A DNA stretch of 21,298 nucleotides from an uncultured Faecalibacterium sp. (GTDB lineage Bacteria > Bacillota > Clostridia > Oscillospirales > Ruminococcaceae): assembly GCA_934525735.1 (NCBI GenBank), contig CAKSZM010000025.1, positions 1 to 21,298 on the forward strand, read 5' to 3'. The position numbers and the translations under genes were made by a program. This document shows, in pieces, positions 14,403 to 21,298 of the stretch (position 1 is the stretch's first letter; every line of letters begins with the position of its first letter). The notes under the pieces were generated by a model. That model ran no database searches, was not told the DNA's origin, and worked only from the letters and a program-made list of their open reading frames with translations.

Positions 14403-15347
14403 ATGAAAACACTGGAAAAAGTAAGCGACTTTGTGGGCAAGTATATGGCCGCCATCGTCATTGTGGTGGCGGCGCTGGCTCTGTTCTTCCCCGGCCCGTT
14501 CAGCGTGGTCAAGACCGCGTGGGTCAACACCCTGCTGGGCATCGTGATGTTCGGCATGGGCCTGACCCTGAAGCCGGATGACTTCAAGGTGGTGTTCAGC
14601 CGCCCGAAGGACGTCATCGTGGGCTGCGTGGCGCAGTTCACCCTCATGCCGTTCCTGGCATGGGCGCTGACGCAGGTGTTCCACCTGCCCACCGAGCTGG
14701 CCATCGGCGTCATCCTCGTGGGCACCTGCCCCGGCGGCACTTCCTCCAACGTCATGACCTACCTGTCCAAGGGCGACGTTGCCCTGTCCGTCGGCATGAC
14801 CGCTGTGTCCACCGTGCTGGCTCCGTTCCTCACCCCGCTGCTGACCCTGCTGTACGCCGGTCAGCGCGTGGATGTGAACCCCGTGAATATGTTCCTCTCC
14901 ATCGTTAAGGTGGTTCTGGTGCCCATCGCTCTGGGCTTTGTGGTCAACCACTTCTTCCATGAGTTCACCCAGAACGCCGTCCGCGTGCTGCCGCTGGTTT
15001 CCACCACGGCCATCGTGCTCATCATCTGCGCGGTCGTTTCCGCAAACAGTGCCAAGATCATGACCAGCGGTCTGCTGATCCTTGTGGTGGTCATCCTGCA
15101 CAACCTGCTGGGCTACCTGACCGGCTTTGCCGTGGGCAAGGCCCTGAAGCTGGACACCACCAAGTGCCGCGCCATCTCCATCGAGGTCGGCATGCAGAAC
15201 TCCGGCCTTGCCACCAGCCTTGCCGCCGCCCACTTTGCACAGTATCCGCTGGCAACCATCCCGGGCGCTGTGTTCTCGGTGTGGCATAACATTTCCGGTG
15301 CCATTCTCGCCAACTTCTTTGCCCGCACAGCAGAGAAGAAAGATTGA
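14403..15347 (+). CDS. BASS-family transporter (bile acid:sodium symporter superfamily)
   Basis: A 314-residue membrane protein with about nine or ten hydrophobic segments. Family blocks are GTCPGGTSSN (residues 107-116), which lies at the Na+/substrate site, and IEVGMQNSGLA starting near residue 260. Members move bile acids, pantoate or ketopantoate and other organic anions; the family name does not fix the substrate. The start at 14403 (MKTLEK) has AAGGAG 9 nt upstream; an in-frame upstream ATG overlaps the T-box terminator and is rejected. Control by an apparent isoleucine T-box suggests a role in uptake or exchange of an isoleucine-related or branched-chain keto acid, which is inference. 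A strong terminator follows. Confidence 0.92.
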   Translation: MKTLEKVSDFVGKYMAAIVIVVAALALFFPGPFSVVKTAWVNTLLGIVMFGMGLTLKPDDFKVVFSRPKDVIVGCVAQFTLMPFLAWALTQVFHLPTELAIGVILVGTCPGGTSSNVMTYLSKGDVALSVGMTAVSTVLAPFLTPLLTLLYAGQRVDVNPVNMFLSIVKVVLVPIALGFVVNHFFHEFTQNAVRVLPLVSTTAIVLIICAVVSANSAKIMTSGLLILVVVILHNLLGYLTGFAVGKALKLDTTKCRAISIEVGMQNSGLATSLAAAHFAQYPLATIPGAVFSVWHNISGAILANFFARTAEKKD

Positions 15348-15360
15348 TATTTCATAACAC

Positions 15361-15402
15361 AGCAAAGCCCCCGGCAGGCGCAAACCTGCCGGGGGTTTTG
15401 CT
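15361..15402 (+). terminator. Terminator after the BASS transporter
   Basis: Perfect 11-bp stem CCCCCGGCAGG / CCTGCCGGGGG with a 6-nt loop, followed by TTTTGCT. Confidence 0.92.
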
Positions 15403-15440
15403 GTTTTGCACAAAGAAATGATGCTGGATTTGACACGACT

Positions 15441-15474
15441 TCGCGATTCACGCATTTAAATCGCGATTCACGCA
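15441..15474 (+). repeat. 14-bp direct repeat upstream of the surface-protein promoter
   Basis: TCGCGATTCACGCA occurs at 15441-15454 and exactly again at 15461-15474, a period of 20 bp (two helical turns). It ends 7 nt before the predicted -35 box, the position of an activator or response-regulator site. Confidence 0.75.
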
Positions 15475-15481
15475 GTTTTGC

Positions 15482-15510
15482 TTCAAAAATCTGGAAAAAT
15501 GTGCTATGCT
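15482..15510 (+). promoter_or_regulatory. Likely promoter of the InlB-repeat protein
   Basis: A weak -35 TTCAAA (15482-15487), 17-nt spacer and TATGCT (15505-15510) preceded by TG (extended -10). The poor -35 together with the direct repeats just upstream suggests an activator-dependent promoter. Confidence 0.55.
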
Positions 15511-15561
15511 CAGTCAAGAAGCATACCCCCCGTAAAAATCTCCTGAAGGAGGAATTTGTAC

Positions 15562-18500
15562 ATGAAACGAAAAGATCTTGCCCGGCGGGCTGCCTCGGCG
15601 GCTATGGCGGCCTGCATGATGTTCACCCTGTCGGCACCCGCTCTGGCCGAGAGCACGGATGCGCTGATGCAGCTGAGCATCGGCTCCTACCGCAGCTCAA
15701 GTCTGCTCAGCGAGGAGAACAGTTTTCCGGACATCACAGTCAATGGAACGAAGGTCACTGAAGAGAACATAGGCAGCATCCTGGGCAGGCAAAATGCAGG
15801 TAAGCTGAGCTACGACGCGGACACCAAGACCCTGAAGTCCAATGGAAGTATCATGGGTAAGCTGACCATTGATGCCCCGGGTGTGAACATTGTACTGGAT
15901 AATCCAGATAATCCAGTTATATATGGCAAACTGACGGTCACGAATGCAGCGAGCGTCAAGGCCACGAGCAAATACAATCTGGCCGTCGTCGGCGCTGTTG
16001 AGATCAGCTGTGACGGCGAGGTGGAAATTGCTTCTGGAGAAAGCTACGCCGTGACCGACAATGTGACGGTGAAACAGGCCTCCAAGGTGGCGATCTCGGG
16101 TAAGAGTAATGGCAACATCGTAACGTACGATGTTAAGATCGAGTGCCATGCCCCTGTCACCATCCGGAACAATGGCACGGGCGGCATGGCAAGAAGCATC
16201 GACTATTCCGGCGGCAAGTACGTCTACTCTACTGCTGAGAACGGCACGCGTGTTGACCCGGCGACCGACCCCATCAAAAACCATCTTAACTCCGGCTATC
16301 TGCGCATCACACCGGTAACGCTGTATGCGCTTACGGTAAAGAATGGCACTGTGCCCGGAGGCACAATCACGACCGATCCGAAGAATAATCAGACTACGAC
16401 GTCTGCAATGGTTGCAAAGGGTGACGTAGTAGAGATCGAAGGCAAGAACTTTAACAACGCAAAGAAGGCTTTCGACCAGTGGAAAGTTGAGAGCGGCAAC
16501 GCTGAAATTCCCAACCCGTACCAGGAAAAGACGACCCTTCACGTTACAGGCGAGGGTGATGTCACCGTCAAGGCGTCTTACATGACCCCGCGCACTGTTA
16601 CCGTGACGGATGGCAATGGCACTGTGAAGGGCTTGACCCCGCACGGCACAAAAAATATTTTCGCGGGTGATACGGTGGAAGTTACCGCCAAGGAACTCTC
16701 CGGCAAGCAGTTTGACCACTGGGAATGCGCACCGGAACTGACGGATACAAGCGATAACCCGCTGACAGAGGATGCTAAGAAAAACAGCACGGTTACCTTT
16801 AAGATGCCGCAGGGCGATGTCACCCTGACCGCTGTGTATAAGGAAGCCAAGACCCTTACCTTGAAGCACGGAACCATCCGTTCTGTCACCCGCGGCGGCG
16901 TGGAAGTTCAGGTCACGGACAACATGGAGTTCTTTGAGGGCGATGTCGTCACGATCACCCCGAACAACCGCCTCTCTGAGAAGCGGCTGTTCGATCACTG
17001 GGAGGTCAGGTCGGGCAAGGTGACGCTGAACGGCACTAAGACCGCCACCTTCACCATGCCGGATGCGCCGGTGGAGCTGGAGGCTGTGTACAATAACCTG
17101 TACACCGTTACGGTGAACGATGGCACCGCTACGACGAAGAACGCCGTTGCGGGCACGGAAGTCACTGTGACTGCCAATGTCCCGGATGGCGAAAAGTTCA
17201 CCGGCTGGAAGGTGGAAAACAACACCGAGCTGTCCCTTAACGGCCAGTCCATCGATCTGACGCAGCGGGAGATCACCTTCAATATGCCCAGCACAGATAT
17301 CACCCTGACCGCTGAGCACAAGACCAAGCGCAGTGTTACCGTGAACGGTCAGCCCGCCGCCAGCGGCCTGATCAAGGGCGAGAGCGTCACCGTGAACGCT
17401 GAGGACTACGGCATCCCGGCAGGTGAGTTCGACCACTGGGAGTCCGAACAGATCAGCCTGACCACCAGCGAAGCCACCAACTCGTCCCTCACCTTTGCAA
17501 TGCCGGACAAAGACGTCGTGCTGAAGGCTGTGCCCAAGACCCTGTACACCATCACCGTGGAGGGCGGCACTGTCAACAACGCGGTCTCTGCCCGCGTGAA
17601 GTCCGGCGACCCCGTGACCGTCGTGCCTGAGGACAAGGGCGCTGACTGGAAGTTTATCGAGTGGGAAGTTATCGATGCACCGGAGAACTTCAGCATCGAT
17701 ACCTCAAACCCCGCCCTCCAGTTCAATATGCCTGTGGGCAATGTGACCCTGAAAGCAGTGCAGATGAGGTACCGCACCATCACCGTCAACAATGGCCTTG
17801 GCCAGATCGTTAAGACCGACGCCCTGCGCGGAGAGACCTACACCTTCACCGCCGACAAGCTGGAAGGCCAGCGGTTCGATTACTGGGAAGTGACCGACCC
17901 TGACGGAACCAGAAATCTGATGGATGAAACCATCAACATTACGGTGCCGAAGGGCAATATCACTCTGACCGCTCACTACAAGACCTTGTACACCATCACC
18001 GTGGACGGCGAGACCATCGGCACTGCTGCTGTGGGCGACACCGTTCATATCAAGGCCGATCTCCCCGAAGACCGCAAGTTCAGCCGCTGGAAGGGCAACG
18101 TCTCTCTGAATGGTCATGAGGAAGACTCTGAGTTTGACCTCGTGATAAAGGAAGAGAAGAACGTCGAGCTGACCTCTGTGACCACGCAGCGTTACTACAT
18201 CATCATCATCGATGCGAACGGTGAGACGAAGACCGAGGCAGAGGCTGGCAGTACCTACAACATCAAGGCTGCAGGCCGCGACGGCTGGGACTTCACCGGC
18301 TGGGTCGTGGACAACGCTGACGTTGTAAATCAGCTCGACCTGACCAAGGCCGACAACCAGGGCTTCGTAATGCCCGCCGGCACTGACGTGACTATCACTG
18401 CGACCTACAAGAAGCAGCGCACGGTCACCGTTATCGGTGGCACCGTGAACGGCAACGACAGTGAGACCGCTCTGCGCGAGGAGACCGTTGAGATCAAGGC

Positions 18501-20238
18501 CGAGTACGATCCGTATGAGAAGAAGTTCGATCACTGGGAAGTCAAGGGTCCCAAGGGCTGGGATCTGAAAGATGACCAGAAGACGAACCCTGAGTTCACG
18601 CTCACCGTGCCCAAGGGCAACGTTACCCTGACGGCTGTGTACAACGATTATCATAACATTACCGTGGAAGGCGGCTATGCAACGCCGGACAGAGCAATCG
18701 CAGGAACGCAGATCACTCTTACCCCGGATCTGCCGGATGATCAGGAGTTTGATTACTGGTACAGCACCGATATCAACCTGCGCGAGGATCAGCGCGGCAA
18801 CCCGAACCTGACCTTCAAGATGCGCGACTTTGATATCAAGATCACTGCAGTACCCAAGCAGCTGTACTTTGTTGATCTGGAAGATACGGATACCACCGCC
18901 AACGGCGAGGATACCCGCGTTGAGGTGAAGACCGGCGAAGAGGTCGTGCTTGTGGCTCCTGAGCGCGAAGGCTTCCGCTTCAACCACTGGGAAGTCACCA
19001 GCGGCACGGTCGGACTGATCGATGCAGACAAGACCACCGCATACTTCACCATGAAGAGCGAGAACGTGAAAATCAAGGCCATTTATGACGAGTACCACAC
19101 CATCACCATGGTGGACGGCAAGGGCACGGCCTTCGATGCCGATGGCAAAGAGATCACCAGCGCCGTGGTGGGTGACAAGATCACCATTGTGGCCCATGAC
19201 CGCGACAGCCACGAGTTCAACCACTGGGAGATCGACCCGGATAACGTCATTCTGGAAGACCCCAACGCAGAGCGCACCTACTTCACCATGCCGGACGAGG
19301 CTGTGAAAGTGAAAGCAAAGTATAAGCATCTGCAGAGCATCACCATGAACCACGGTACTGCTTATGACGAAGACTTCAGCGAGACCGACATCGCCAAGGC
19401 AAAACAGACCATCACAATCAAGGCAGAAGATCGTTATGCTGACGGTCTGGTCTTCGATCACTGGGTGGTGGACACCAATAACGTGACCCTGGCCGATGAA
19501 TACGGCGAAAAGACCACCTTCGAGATGGTGAACGACGCTGTGGAGCTGACCGCCCACTACAAAGCAAGAGTTACCGTCTTCAGTGTTCCCGCAAAGTTTG
19601 AAGAGGGTATCGGCGAGCATTCGGATGAGACATGGGAAAAGGTCGGCGAGACCGCGAACATCACGGCCGAGATCGACGAAGAGACTTTCCCCGGCATGGA
19701 GTTCGATTACTGGGAGGTCATCCCGACAGACCTCGATATCGGTGACATCCACAACCAGACCATCTCCTTCAAGGTGCCTGAGTGCGAAGTGAAGCTTGTT
19801 GCTCACTGGAAGGCTTCTGGCATGAATCCGATCGTAGATCCGGACGAAGATCTCGACCCCGGCTTCGGCGTTGAGCCTGAGTCCAGCGACGGCGGCGCAG
19901 GCGCAGCCATCGCAGGCGTAGCCATCGGCGGTGCAGCCGTCTGGGGCGGCTACGAGATCACCACCCGCGTCATCCTGAACGACCTGCTGCCCGAGGGCGC
20001 AGCCATCCCCGCTAACCGCGGTGAGCTGGCAATGCTGGTGTGGCAGACCGCAGGCAAGCCCGAACCCGCCGCACAGCCCGCCTTTACCGACGTGGCCGAC
20101 GCCGAGCTGGCCAAGGCTGCTCAGTGGTGCGTGGAGCAGGGCCTGCTGGACGCAAAGGACGGCAAGTTCGACCCCAACGGCTGGATGCCCAAGTACAAGA
20201 CCATCGAGGTCTGGAAAAAGGCGTTCCCCAAACAGTGA
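15562..20238 (+). CDS. Large exported surface protein with 15 InlB-type B repeats and SLH-like tail
   Basis: A 1558-residue protein. A signal peptide (residues 1-29, cleavage after SAPALA) is followed by an N-terminal region of about 220 residues that looks beta-rich (many short ITV/LTV strands with Asn turns). Residues about 254-1417 hold 15 tandem repeats of roughly 78 residues. Each has a YTVTVxxG-type strand, a central F-D-H-W-E or close variant and a closing M-P...V-x-L-x-A-x-Y strand, the divergent InlB B-repeat pattern. An acidic Pro/Asp linker, a glycine-rich hydrophobic stretch (1444-1463) and a single SLH-like domain (about 1467-1558, with ANRGELAMLVW, FTDV, GKFDPN) end the protein. 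It is likely cell-surface bound and may act in adhesion. The start has AAGGAGG 9 nt upstream; a TTG two codons earlier is less likely. Confidence 0.9.
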   Translation: MKRKDLARRAASAAMAACMMFTLSAPALAESTDALMQLSIGSYRSSSLLSEENSFPDITVNGTKVTEENIGSILGRQNAGKLSYDADTKTLKSNGSIMGKLTIDAPGVNIVLDNPDNPVIYGKLTVTNAASVKATSKYNLAVVGAVEISCDGEVEIASGESYAVTDNVTVKQASKVAISGKSNGNIVTYDVKIECHAPVTIRNNGTGGMARSIDYSGGKYVYSTAENGTRVDPATDPIKNHLNSGYLRITPVTLYALTVKNGTVPGGTITTDPKNNQTTTSAMVAKGDVVEIEGKNFNNAKKAFDQWKVESGNAEIPNPYQEKTTLHVTGEGDVTVKASYMTPRTVTVTDGNGTVKGLTPHGTKNIFAGDTVEVTAKELSGKQFDHWECAPELTDTSDNPLTEDAKKNSTVTFKMPQGDVTLTAVYKEAKTLTLKHGTIRSVTRGGVEVQVTDNMEFFEGDVVTITPNNRLSEKRLFDHWEVRSGKVTLNGTKTATFTMPDAPVELEAVYNNLYTVTVNDGTATTKNAVAGTEVTVTANVPDGEKFTGWKVENNTELSLNGQSIDLTQREITFNMPSTDITLTAEHKTKRSVTVNGQPAASGLIKGESVTVNAEDYGIPAGEFDHWESEQISLTTSEATNSSLTFAMPDKDVVLKAVPKTLYTITVEGGTVNNAVSARVKSGDPVTVVPEDKGADWKFIEWEVIDAPENFSIDTSNPALQFNMPVGNVTLKAVQMRYRTITVNNGLGQIVKTDALRGETYTFTADKLEGQRFDYWEVTDPDGTRNLMDETINITVPKGNITLTAHYKTLYTITVDGETIGTAAVGDTVHIKADLPEDRKFSRWKGNVSLNGHEEDSEFDLVIKEEKNVELTSVTTQRYYIIIIDANGETKTEAEAGSTYNIKAAGRDGWDFTGWVVDNADVVNQLDLTKADNQGFVMPAGTDVTITATYKKQRTVTVIGGTVNGNDSETALREETVEIKAEYDPYEKKFDHWEVKGPKGWDLKDDQKTNPEFTLTVPKGNVTLTAVYNDYHNITVEGGYATPDRAIAGTQITLTPDLPDDQEFDYWYSTDINLREDQRGNPNLTFKMRDFDIKITAVPKQLYFVDLEDTDTTANGEDTRVEVKTGEEVVLVAPEREGFRFNHWEVTSGTVGLIDADKTTAYFTMKSENVKIKAIYDEYHTITMVDGKGTAFDADGKEITSAVVGDKITIVAHDRDSHEFNHWEIDPDNVILEDPNAERTYFTMPDEAVKVKAKYKHLQSITMNHGTAYDEDFSETDIAKAKQTITIKAEDRYADGLVFDHWVVDTNNVTLADEYGEKTTFEMVNDAVELTAHYKARVTVFSVPAKFEEGIGEHSDETWEKVGETANITAEIDEETFPGMEFDYWEVIPTDLDIGDIHNQTISFKVPECEVKLVAHWKASGMNPIVDPDEDLDPGFGVEPESSDGGAGAAIAGVAIGGAAVWGGYEITTRVILNDLLPEGAAIPANRGELAMLVWQTAGKPEPAAQPAFTDVADAELAKAAQWCVEQGLLDAKDGKFDPNGWMPKYKTIEVWKKAFPKQ

Positions 20239-20274
20239 TCCTCTGAAAACAGAGATAAACTCAGCATAACCAAG

Positions 20275-20307
20275 GCCCCGGCAGAGCAAACGCCCTGCCG
20301 GGGCTTT
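20275..20307 (+). terminator. Terminator of the surface-protein gene
   Basis: Perfect 10-bp stem GCCCCGGCAG / CTGCCGGGGC, 10-nt loop, then TTT. It lies about 35 nt after the stop codon. Confidence 0.85.
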
Positions 20308-20344
20308 GCCGTTGCAGCTGCGTCTGATATGGGCAGAAAAAACG

Positions 20345-20393
20345 AAAAATGCGAAGGCTGATTCCAAGAGGAATGCAACCTTCGCATTTTTTT
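20345..20393. terminator. Bidirectional terminator next to the tRNA-like element
   Basis: AAAAATGCGAAGG / CCTTCGCATTTTT pairs over about 12 bp with an imperfect upper stem. T runs are present on both strands. On the minus strand it follows directly after the 3' end of the tRNA-like element. Confidence 0.8.
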
Positions 20394-20397
20394 AAGA

Positions 20398-20495
20398 TGT
20401 CCCCCGCCCGGATTCGAACCGGGGGCCTCAGGCTTAGGAGTAACCCCGACCGGCTGCATCCTGAAGGATGCCCTGGCCTATGGACTCAGCGGGAC
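20398..20495 (-). tRNA. tRNA-like gene with abnormal anticodon arm (candidate tRNA-Arg CCT or pseudo-tRNA)
   Basis: On the minus strand there is a perfect T arm (CCCGG-TTCGAAT-CCGGG), a D arm GTCC-ATAGGCCA-GGGC with the conserved A14, G18G19 and A21, and 5'/3' ends GTCCC and GGGAC that pair. Counting back from the T arm with a 5-nt variable loop gives an anticodon loop CTCCTAA (CCT, Arg) and 3' stem GCCTG. The matching 5' stem is not adjacent, however: about 25 extra nucleotides, including the hairpin GCATCC-TTCA-GGATGC, lie between the D arm and the loop. The total is 98 nt. A terminator follows, but I see no clear promoter. It may be a pseudogene, an interrupted tRNA or another RNA with a tRNA-like end. 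Confidence 0.45.
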
Positions 20496-20500
20496 TCGTC

Positions 20501-20529
20501 TTGTAAAAAGAACGCTTTTATGGTATTCT
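20501..20529 (+). promoter_or_regulatory. Sigma-A promoter for the family 3 binding-protein gene
   Basis: TTGTAA (20501-20506), 17-nt spacer, TATTCT (20524-20529) with TG two bases upstream (extended -10). It starts 6 nt from the 5' end of the divergent tRNA-like element. Confidence 0.65.
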
Positions 20530-20621
20530 TACGGGAGTAGAGGCACTGGATGCGAGGAACTTTGCGTGACCTTGCGGTGCATAACAGCCCTTATGTAAAG
20601 ACAGGAGAACGAAAAGCCCGA

Positions 20622-21298
20622 ATGAAGCACAGAATCTCACGCCGTGCATTTCTGCGCGGCTGCACGCTGCTGGCGGCATCTGCTGCCGTTGGCAGTCTGA
20701 CTTCCTGCGGCGGAACGAACGCGAAGGACAGCGATCTTCCGCAGATCATTGTGGGAAGTGATACCTATCCGCCCTATATTTATCTGAACAATGACGGCAT
20801 TCCCACCGGGATCGACGTGGAGATCGCCACCGAAGCATTCCGCCGCATGGGGTATGCTGCCCGGTTTGAACCAATCGATTGGGAGCAAAAAACAAATCTG
20901 GTGGAAAGCGGTACCATCGACTGTATCTGGGGCTGCTTTTCCATGCATGGGCGCGAGGAGATGTACCGCTGGGCGGGGCCCTACATGGTGAGCCGTCAGG
21001 TGGTTGCAGTGGATGCCAACAGCAGCATCCGGACACTCGGTGACCTTGCCGGAAAGACCATCGCCGTGCAGAGCACCGGCAAGCCGGAAGAAATCTTCCT
21101 CAGCGGCTCTGATCCGCGTATCCCACAAGAGGTCGATGTGTTCAGCACCAAAGACCGCAGCGTGCAGTATGCGATGCTGGCCTGCGGCTACGTGGATGCC
21201 ATCGCTGCCCATGAAACGGCTATCCTGCAATACATGAAGGACAATTTTGTGGAGTTCCGCATCCTCGAAGAACCGCTGCTGGTCACCGGCCTGGGCAT
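20622..21298 (+). CDS. Family 3 (amino-acid type) ABC transporter binding lipoprotein, 3' end missing
   Basis: The first 225 residues of a solute-binding protein; the gene runs off the window end. The signal peptide MKHRISRRAFLRGCTLLAA ends in lipobox LTSC with Cys29 as lipid anchor, and SRRAFLRG is a Tat-like motif. The mature part shows the SBP_bac_3 pattern: IIVGSDTYPPYIYLNNDG, PTGIDVEIATEAFRRMGY, IDCIWGCFSMHGREE and LGDLAGKTIAVQSTGKPEE. Proteins of this kind bind polar amino acids or act as sensory input domains, so the missing C-terminus decides whether it is a simple transporter subunit. The start codon is the first in frame; its AGGAGA lies an unusually long 13 nt upstream. Confidence 0.88.
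   Translation, partial: MKHRISRRAFLRGCTLLAASAAVGSLTSCGGTNAKDSDLPQIIVGSDTYPPYIYLNNDGIPTGIDVEIATEAFRRMGYAARFEPIDWEQKTNLVESGTIDCIWGCFSMHGREEMYRWAGPYMVSRQVVAVDANSSIRTLGDLAGKTIAVQSTGKPEEIFLSGSDPRIPQEVDVFSTKDRSVQYAMLACGYVDAIAAHETAILQYMKDNFVEFRILEEPLLVTGLG

Noticed and set aside
15430..15458. TTGACA at 15430-15435 as the -35 of the surface-protein gene
   Set aside because: At 17-19 nt spacing the following hexamers (CATTTA, ATTTAA, TTTAAA) are poor -10 boxes; the extended -10 at 15505-15510 is more convincing, though the site could still be a secondary promoter.
17704..20367. 887-codon minus-strand open frame opposite the InlB-repeat protein
   Set aside because: Mirrors the repeat structure of the sense gene; no ribosome site, and the sense strand has signal peptide, repeats and SLH-like tail.
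20398..20495. Reading the tRNA-like element as tRNA-Sec because of the TTCA loop and length
   Set aside because: The TTCA hairpin has an even-numbered loop (4, 6 or 8 nt), not the required 7; the 8-bp acceptor has mismatches, and the last base is A where tRNA-Sec has G.
1..21298. CRISPR arrays, insertion sequences or attachment sites
   Set aside because: No regularly spaced repeats with unique spacers, no transposase-like reading frame and no flanking inverted repeats were seen; the only tandem repeats are the short regulatory ones and the diverged protein repeats.

Overview
This window looks like chromosome from a Gram-positive gut Clostridia, most likely Faecalibacterium or a close Ruminococcaceae relative. 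The reasons are moderately high GC coding sequence, strong AGGAGG ribosome sites, sigma-A promoters with 17-bp spacers, a TPP riboswitch and a T-box, and a surface protein whose C-terminal SLH-like tail resembles those I remember from Faecalibacterium. The genus is inference. I see no insertion sequences, phage genes or CRISPR arrays.

Layout, left end: a tRNA-Tyr (minus strand, 3' end cut by the window edge) is followed by a plus-strand standalone Hpt phosphotransfer protein. A shared bidirectional terminator separates it from a minus-strand sodium:alanine-type symporter (AGCS family). Next, also on the minus strand and transcribed right to left, is a thiamin operon: promoter, TPP riboswitch with terminator, a second degenerate TPP-like element, thiW, thiM, thiE, a possible 36-codon ORF, thiC, terminator. 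Its content implies de novo pyrimidine synthesis combined with thiazole salvage; thiD is not here.

Middle: a disaccharide-use locus. A GH94 cellobiose-type phosphorylase on the minus strand is divergent from a plus-strand run of LacI-type repressor, lipoprotein sugar-binding protein and two CUT1 permeases. The two promoters each carry an identical 18-bp site, the obvious candidate operator for the repressor. Between them lies a separate cluster of three GTAACGAAA repeats and an 18-bp inverted repeat. The ATPase must be supplied from elsewhere.

Right part: a T-box leader, probably sensing tRNA-Ile, controls a BASS-family (bile acid:sodium symporter superfamily) transporter. It is followed by a 1558-residue exported protein with 15 InlB-type B repeats and an SLH-like tail, whose promoter sits just downstream of a 14-bp direct repeat with 20-bp period. 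Then comes a puzzling tRNA-like element on the minus strand, and the start of a lipoprotein amino-acid-type binding protein that runs off the window end.

The points most worth a second look are the degenerate TPP-like element inside the thiW leader, the T-box on a BASS transporter, the abnormal tRNA-like element and the repeat-controlled giant surface protein.
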